Below, piece by piece: positions 59,649 to 64,000 of a DNA stretch of 64,000 nt (positions are counted from its first letter, which is position 1; each line of letters opens with the position of its first letter). The notes below the pieces were generated by a model, which was not told the origin of the DNA, searched no databases, and worked only from the letters and a program-made list of their open reading frames with translations. The translations under genes were made by a program, and so were the position numbers. The stretch lies in assembly GCA_025890175.1 (NCBI GenBank), contig JANPYM010000012.1:1900677-1964676 (forward strand). The letters are read 5' to 3'. This stretch comes from Ciborinia camelliae. Taxonomy: Eukaryota > Ascomycota > Leotiomycetes > Helotiales > Sclerotiniaceae.

Positions 59649-60235
59649 TGGGGTGGGGATGGGGATGGGGATGGGGATGGCGGGGGAATTGCATATGGAA
59701 AATTGGTGTTGGTGAAGTGATTCGTTGGTTGGTTGATTCCCTACCTAATGGAGTTTTGCATACCTACATACCTCCATACCTACCTATATACCTACCTATC
59801 TAGGGGATGGGATGGATGGATGGATGACGCTATGCCATACCATGCTATGCCATGTCTACCTAGATAGATAGATAGGTACCTAGATACGTACCTATGAATA
59901 CATGAGATTGAAATTGAAATTGAAATTGAGATTGAGTGCGCATAGATGGGATGGATGGATAAAATGGAATGCATATACACGAGCGATGGAAAATTTCGAA
60001 ATTTCTACTAGGGCTGGGGTGGGGGTAGGAAATTCAAATAATTTATTAATTTATTAATCAATCAACCAATCAATCTCATTCAATGAGTGAATTTCTTTTG
60101 GGAATTTGGGGATTGGAGAATATGAGGATTTGAGAAGAGAATTTGGGAAGAGAAGTTGGGAATTTGGGATGAGATGAGAAGAAAAGAAAAGAAAAGAGAA
60201 GAGAAGAGAAAAGAAGATATAAAAAGAGAATTGGA

Positions 60236-60430
60236 TATGGGATGGGATTTGGGATGGATATGGGATGAAATGTGATTTGGATATGGAATATGGATATGGA
60301 TATGGGATGGGATTTGGATATGGATATGGGATGGGATTTGGATATGGATATAGATATGGGATGGGATTTGGATATGCATTTGGATGAAATGGGATATGGA
60401 TATGGATATGGATATGGATATGGATATGGA
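60236..60430. repeat. GGATAT-type minisatellite
   Basis: Interspersed GGATAT and GGGATGGGATTT units are repeated over about 195 bp, ending in a clean (GGATAT)n run. This is simple sequence without coding value. Confidence 0.9.
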
Positions 60431-61690
60431 TATGTATTTATTGGGTTGGTACTTTGTTTCTTCTTTTTTAGTGTATTATTTTCTCTGTAACTCTGTTTCC
60501 TTGGATTATGTATAATATATTATTTTCTCTGTTTCCTTGGATTATTTATGTATAACAAACATGCTTTACATGCTTTACAATGCGGATCTGATTGATGGTC
60601 GAGAGCGGAGTCGGTATACATACCTAAGGTACCTACCTATTATGATGAAATGATGAAATGATGAAATGATACGGGGAGTGATGGGATGGGATGGGAGGCT
60701 GAGGTTTAATTTGATTTGATTTGATTTGATTTAAGTTGATTTAAATTGATTTAAGTTGATTTAAATTGATTTAAATTGTTAATTGGTGGAATAAAGAGAT
60801 GAGATGATATGATATGAGATGGGATGAGATGAGATGAGATGAGATGAGATGAGATGAGATGAGATGGATATTAGGTAGGTGGGTAGGTGGGTAGGTGGGT
60901 AGGTACCTAAAGTACTTATGTGGAAAGTACCTACCTAGGTATGTATGTAAGTATTCTTTTGGGGAAGGGGAGGGAGGTGGGAGAAGGGTAGGTAGGGAGG
61001 GAGGTATGAAGAAGAAGAAGAAGAAGAACCTTGAGAAAGAAGAAGAAGATGAAGATGATAAGGGTGTGGGGTTATATGTTGTGTAATATATAGGTATGTT
61101 GTGTATATGTATGTATGTTGTGCAAATGTCGTGCAAATGTCGTACAAATATCGTATATATATCTATTCTATACATATCATGCAAATATCATGTATAAATA
61201 CCTACCTACCTATAATATAGAAGCGGGCTGCGGGGTAGGTATCTAGTAGATTTGCCAATTCCGTATCAGATGGGTATGGGTTGAATAAGATGAGATGAGC
61301 CCCGTTTTATGACTCGATCTGGCGAAGTCTCGAAGTCTCGAAGAAAGATGATGGAGGAAATAAATCAATTATGAATTATAAATTCGGGTAGTATGGAGTG
61401 ATTATAAGAATTGTGATTGTTCTACGTATACGTATTGTATAGTATACATAGTATAGTATGACATAGCATAGTATAGAAACTCTCCATCATATCACGCAAG
61501 CGACTTGCAGGAATCCTCTATCTATCCTCTGAGCGGAGCACCCCACTCTTCTCCCTATCAGAATCGATATCACCATGCTTTGTTTTCCCATCCTATCCCA
61601 TCCTATCCCAACACCGTAGAAAGATATCAACATGCTGATATAGGTATCCATGAATATCGCAACATTTCTCATCTCCTCTCCTCTCCTCTA

Positions 61691-62955
61691 TCATGATGAT
61701 GGCAAACATTGACCTAAAGATAGTATTGATTACATTAGCAAAAGATCGGGATTCCTAGCCATTCATTCATTACAAGGATGAATTTTCGCATCTAAGCCGC
61801 CTCCCCCCCAAATCTCTCTTCTCACCACGCATACCAAACCCAACCCGTCAATTTTCAATTTTCAATTTTCAAACTTCAAACTTCAAACTTCAAGGAAAAG
61901 GGAACAGAAAAACTCACTATAATAAATACTACTAACAACACACGAACTCCCACTCGCACAAACCGTCGCCCCCGTCCACCCCTGTCCACCACACTGGCCA
62001 TAAATCGCCGCAACCCCCGTTCCCGTCGCGACGGCACTACTACTCGTCTTCGTACTCGTGGTCAAACTTGTCGGCGTCGACGTCGTCTTCAATGTACTAG
62101 TACTAGCACTCTGCGACGAGCTCTGCTCTGCTCCACATACAAAGGGTGTTGGGCCGGGAATCGTATAGGTTGTCAACGTTGTATAAATATTGATGAGGAT
62201 GCCTGGATCCGCCTGTCCATACGCGCCTGGAAATGCCACTGTGGAGGGAGTCGAGGTGCCTGATCCTCCTACGACGTTGATTTGTGCACATTCCATATAC
62301 AGCTGGGCACCCTGTGACCCGGCCGCCGCGTGCAGAGCGATCAATTCGGCTCGTAAGAGATACTGTCCGCTGGCGATGCAACTTGGGATGGTGATGGATT
62401 GCACGCCGGCGTTGTTGATAAGATCGGTCGTGGCCCACCCTTGCGTCGCGACGTTGAGTCCTTGCTCGGAGATTTTGAACCAGCCAGGCCCGTATCCGAC
62501 GTCGGTCGTGGCATCGGTTACTTTTTTCATATAAGCCATGACCGGACCCAGGTGAGAGGGGTCCAGAATGTAGGTTGCGTCGTTGGAGGGAGTGCTGGTG
62601 AGAGTGTGGCGCCAGATGGCTTGGACGGTGGACCCGGCTTGCACATTGATTATGTCTGAGGAGGGCGTGGTAGGATTGGGACCGCCGTTGCAGGCTACGT
62701 ATTGGGTTGTTACGTCGGTGATGGGCTTGGGGGTGTTAGGGGATGATTTGTTGACTTGGGATATGGAGACTTACGCCGTCATAAGTTGGGGTTCGGATGG
62801 CATAGCTGGTATCTGTTTATTGTAAGCGGCAGAATTAAAAAACATATTGGAGACGAACTGTAAAGAGTGCCTCCTGATTGTAACTGCATGAATATTGTAT
62901 GAGCGGATACATATGAAAGAAGGAATGATATAGGGATGAAAAATTCTAGAGTCAT
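61691..62955 (-). CDS. AA9 lytic polysaccharide monooxygenase with C-terminal CBM1
   Basis: Four exons (62955-62859, 62812-62775, 62725-61918, 61713-61691) encode 321 residues. The signal peptide [18 protein letters not shown] leaves His19 (HTIFMQLQ) as the mature N-terminus, the first copper ligand of the histidine brace. The second is the His in [15 protein letters not shown], and the axial Tyr lies in [16 protein letters not shown] after [16 protein letters not shown] Ser/Thr-rich linker (about 240-285) joins a cellulose-binding CBM1: [18 protein letters not shown] and the tail YYSQCLPSS. That tail is completed only by the 23-nt last exon, 204 nt downstream. The enzyme oxidatively cleaves cellulose or related glucans outside the cell. 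An intact signal peptide, brace and CBM suggest a working enzyme. Confidence 0.93.
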
Positions 62956-64000
62956 GGTTGAATTGGTTTCTGTAAAGCTCGTGGTGTGAAGAAAGTGCCT
63001 GTTCGAAATTACTATAGAAGTGAGAATGAAGATACCATATCTGATATATATCAGGAGATTCTTCAAGCCACATGGGTTCCCTAAGGGTAGTGTACCCGTG
63101 AATCCGAATCAAATTCAACATCTAACTTGGCAGTCAACACATGCGCCAGATTGCTGCCTTCTAGAATTTGGCACGGTTTCTTGGCGATTGAGGTTTTGTT
63201 TACGTCCAGAGAAGATCAAAGATTGCATAGTTCTTAGCAATGGGAGCTACATAGCCAACTTCGGAATCTTTGGATGTGCCAATAAAGATGCTCAATAGAC
63301 GAGAATCAATGGGATTTCCAGATCTTTGTGCCTACTAACCCACAATCTGTAGCGAGGAAACATATATTGCAATATAACTTTCATTTATTTTGCGCCATGT
63401 GAACAAATTTTCGGCTCAGATAACGATGATTCCGTCTTATATCCAGGAAACTACCCTGGTGGACAAGACCAATCAATAGGTTAACCAACGATTGGTTGAC
63501 ATGCTGAAGAAAAGATTGGATATATAGTTAAAAATATCAATAGAAGATATTATATTATCTATTGACGAGAAATGGAATCATGATATGACACTTGTTGGAA
63601 TTATGAATGGAAAAAATGAGAAGGGTAATAAATATCCTGACATTGTTGATACACGTGATAGATAACACATGACTATTGAATGAAGGGAGAGTTTGTACAA
63701 GAATCGAAGTCGACACGCAACTGCTGTTATCAATCTGAATACGTATTGTAAGGGGGGAGGATTCTGAAACCCAAGTGAGAGGTATCATGCGATTGTGAAT
63801 CATGTGATAAGCACTCTCGCAGGAGCTGGAGTGGTCTGAAACTTTCATCAAACTCTTAGCTAGCCAGTACCTGACAGTTTGAAGAGTACGGAGTATGGAC
63901 GACCAACTGCCATAGCCCTAGCCCATACAGACTTCAGCCTCATAGGGAGAGATACTGTCTCGGTTGGTTTTGTATCAAACCTCGCCCAAGGTGGGTGCGC
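62956..64000. other. Right edge, no gene recognised
   Basis: This contains the LPMO promoter and then about 0.8 kb in which no frame shows a domain or spliced continuation on either strand. A gene could lie beyond the window edge. Confidence 0.55.

Larger units (their letters stand above)
59520..61690. other. Microsatellite-rich intergenic region
   Basis: No gene is supported. It holds the 3' end of the ABC gene, the assembly gap, and dense short repeats: GGGGAT and ATGG units near 59653-59680 and 59810-59826, GGATAT units at about 60236-60430, TTGATTTAA units at about 60710-60780, and GAGAT units at about 60797-60865. TAGGTACCTA motifs recur at 59750-59900 and 60880-60945. The last small exon of the LPMO gene lies immediately beyond, at 61691. 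Confidence 0.65.

Noticed and set aside
59594..59803. Frames running through the assembly gap near 59640
   Set aside because: They contain undetermined residues and continue into GGGGAT repeats; they are artefacts of the gap and simple sequence.
1..64000. tRNA or rRNA genes
   Set aside because: I looked for GGTTCGAATCC-type T-arms and paired acceptor stems and found no convincing cloverleaf; a covariance-model scan would settle it.

Overview
This is a nuclear fragment from a filamentous ascomycete (Pezizomycotina). Genes are split by short GT-AG introns, mostly 45-110 nt, with CTAAC/CTGAC-type branch points. The genes include a quinate-utilisation cluster, an AA9 lytic polysaccharide monooxygenase with a CBM1, and an ABCC transporter. 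The intergenic DNA is AT-rich, full of microsatellites, and studded with TAGGTA/TACCTA motifs. I lean towards Leotiomycetes (Helotiales, Sclerotiniaceae-like), but that is an impression and not a proof. A 10-N assembly gap lies at 59639-59648.

Layout. The left part (1-26 kb) holds housekeeping and metabolic genes: mitoribosome factor RSM22 (1510-4104, -), a GT25 glycosyltransferase (4483-5688, -), a cytochrome P450 (8606-10119, +), bystin/ENP1 (10593-12110, -) divergent from an FAD amine/amino-acid oxidase (12455-13781, +), and an isochorismatase-fold hydrolase (14046-15017, -). A gene-poor stretch with a decayed coding remnant follows. Then come an unrecognised coiled-coil protein with SUMO-interaction-like motifs (19169-21060, -) and an Asteroid/XPG-like protein (22209-24081, -), divergent from a PRPP synthetase subunit (24398-26091, +) that carries an in-frame TGA.

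The centre (27.0-43.7 kb) is a quinic acid (qa/qut) catabolic cluster. It contains qutG/qa-x phosphatase, qutB/qa-3 quinate/shikimate dehydrogenase, qutD/qa-y quinate permease, the repressor qutR/qa-1S, the divergent Zn2Cys6 activator qutA/qa-1F, and qutC/qa-4 3-dehydroshikimate dehydratase. Quinate would enter through QutD, be oxidised by QutB to 3-dehydroquinate, and be dehydrated by a catabolic dehydroquinase that I do not find here (qa-2/qutE). QutC would then convert 3-dehydroshikimate to protocatechuate. QutA and QutR would switch the set on and off.

The right part (44-64 kb) has a large low-complexity block (44-47 kb), the CAF-1 p60 subunit gene CAC2 (47258-49705, -), a 4.8-kb gene-free region holding a TA-flanked inverted-repeat element (MITE, 52974-53364), a full-length ABCC transporter (54544-59519, +), another microsatellite-rich stretch, and an AA9-CBM1 LPMO (61691-62955, -).

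The main points for a second look are the TGA inside the PRPP synthetase, a set of unusually long introns in qutA and the ABC gene that share a 3' sequence block (introner-like elements), the MITE, an 8-G run that breaks the qutG frame, and the SUMO-motif protein with disturbed reading frames. Exon joins were worked out by eye from frame and splice consensus. No homology search was run, so family names rest on remembered motifs.
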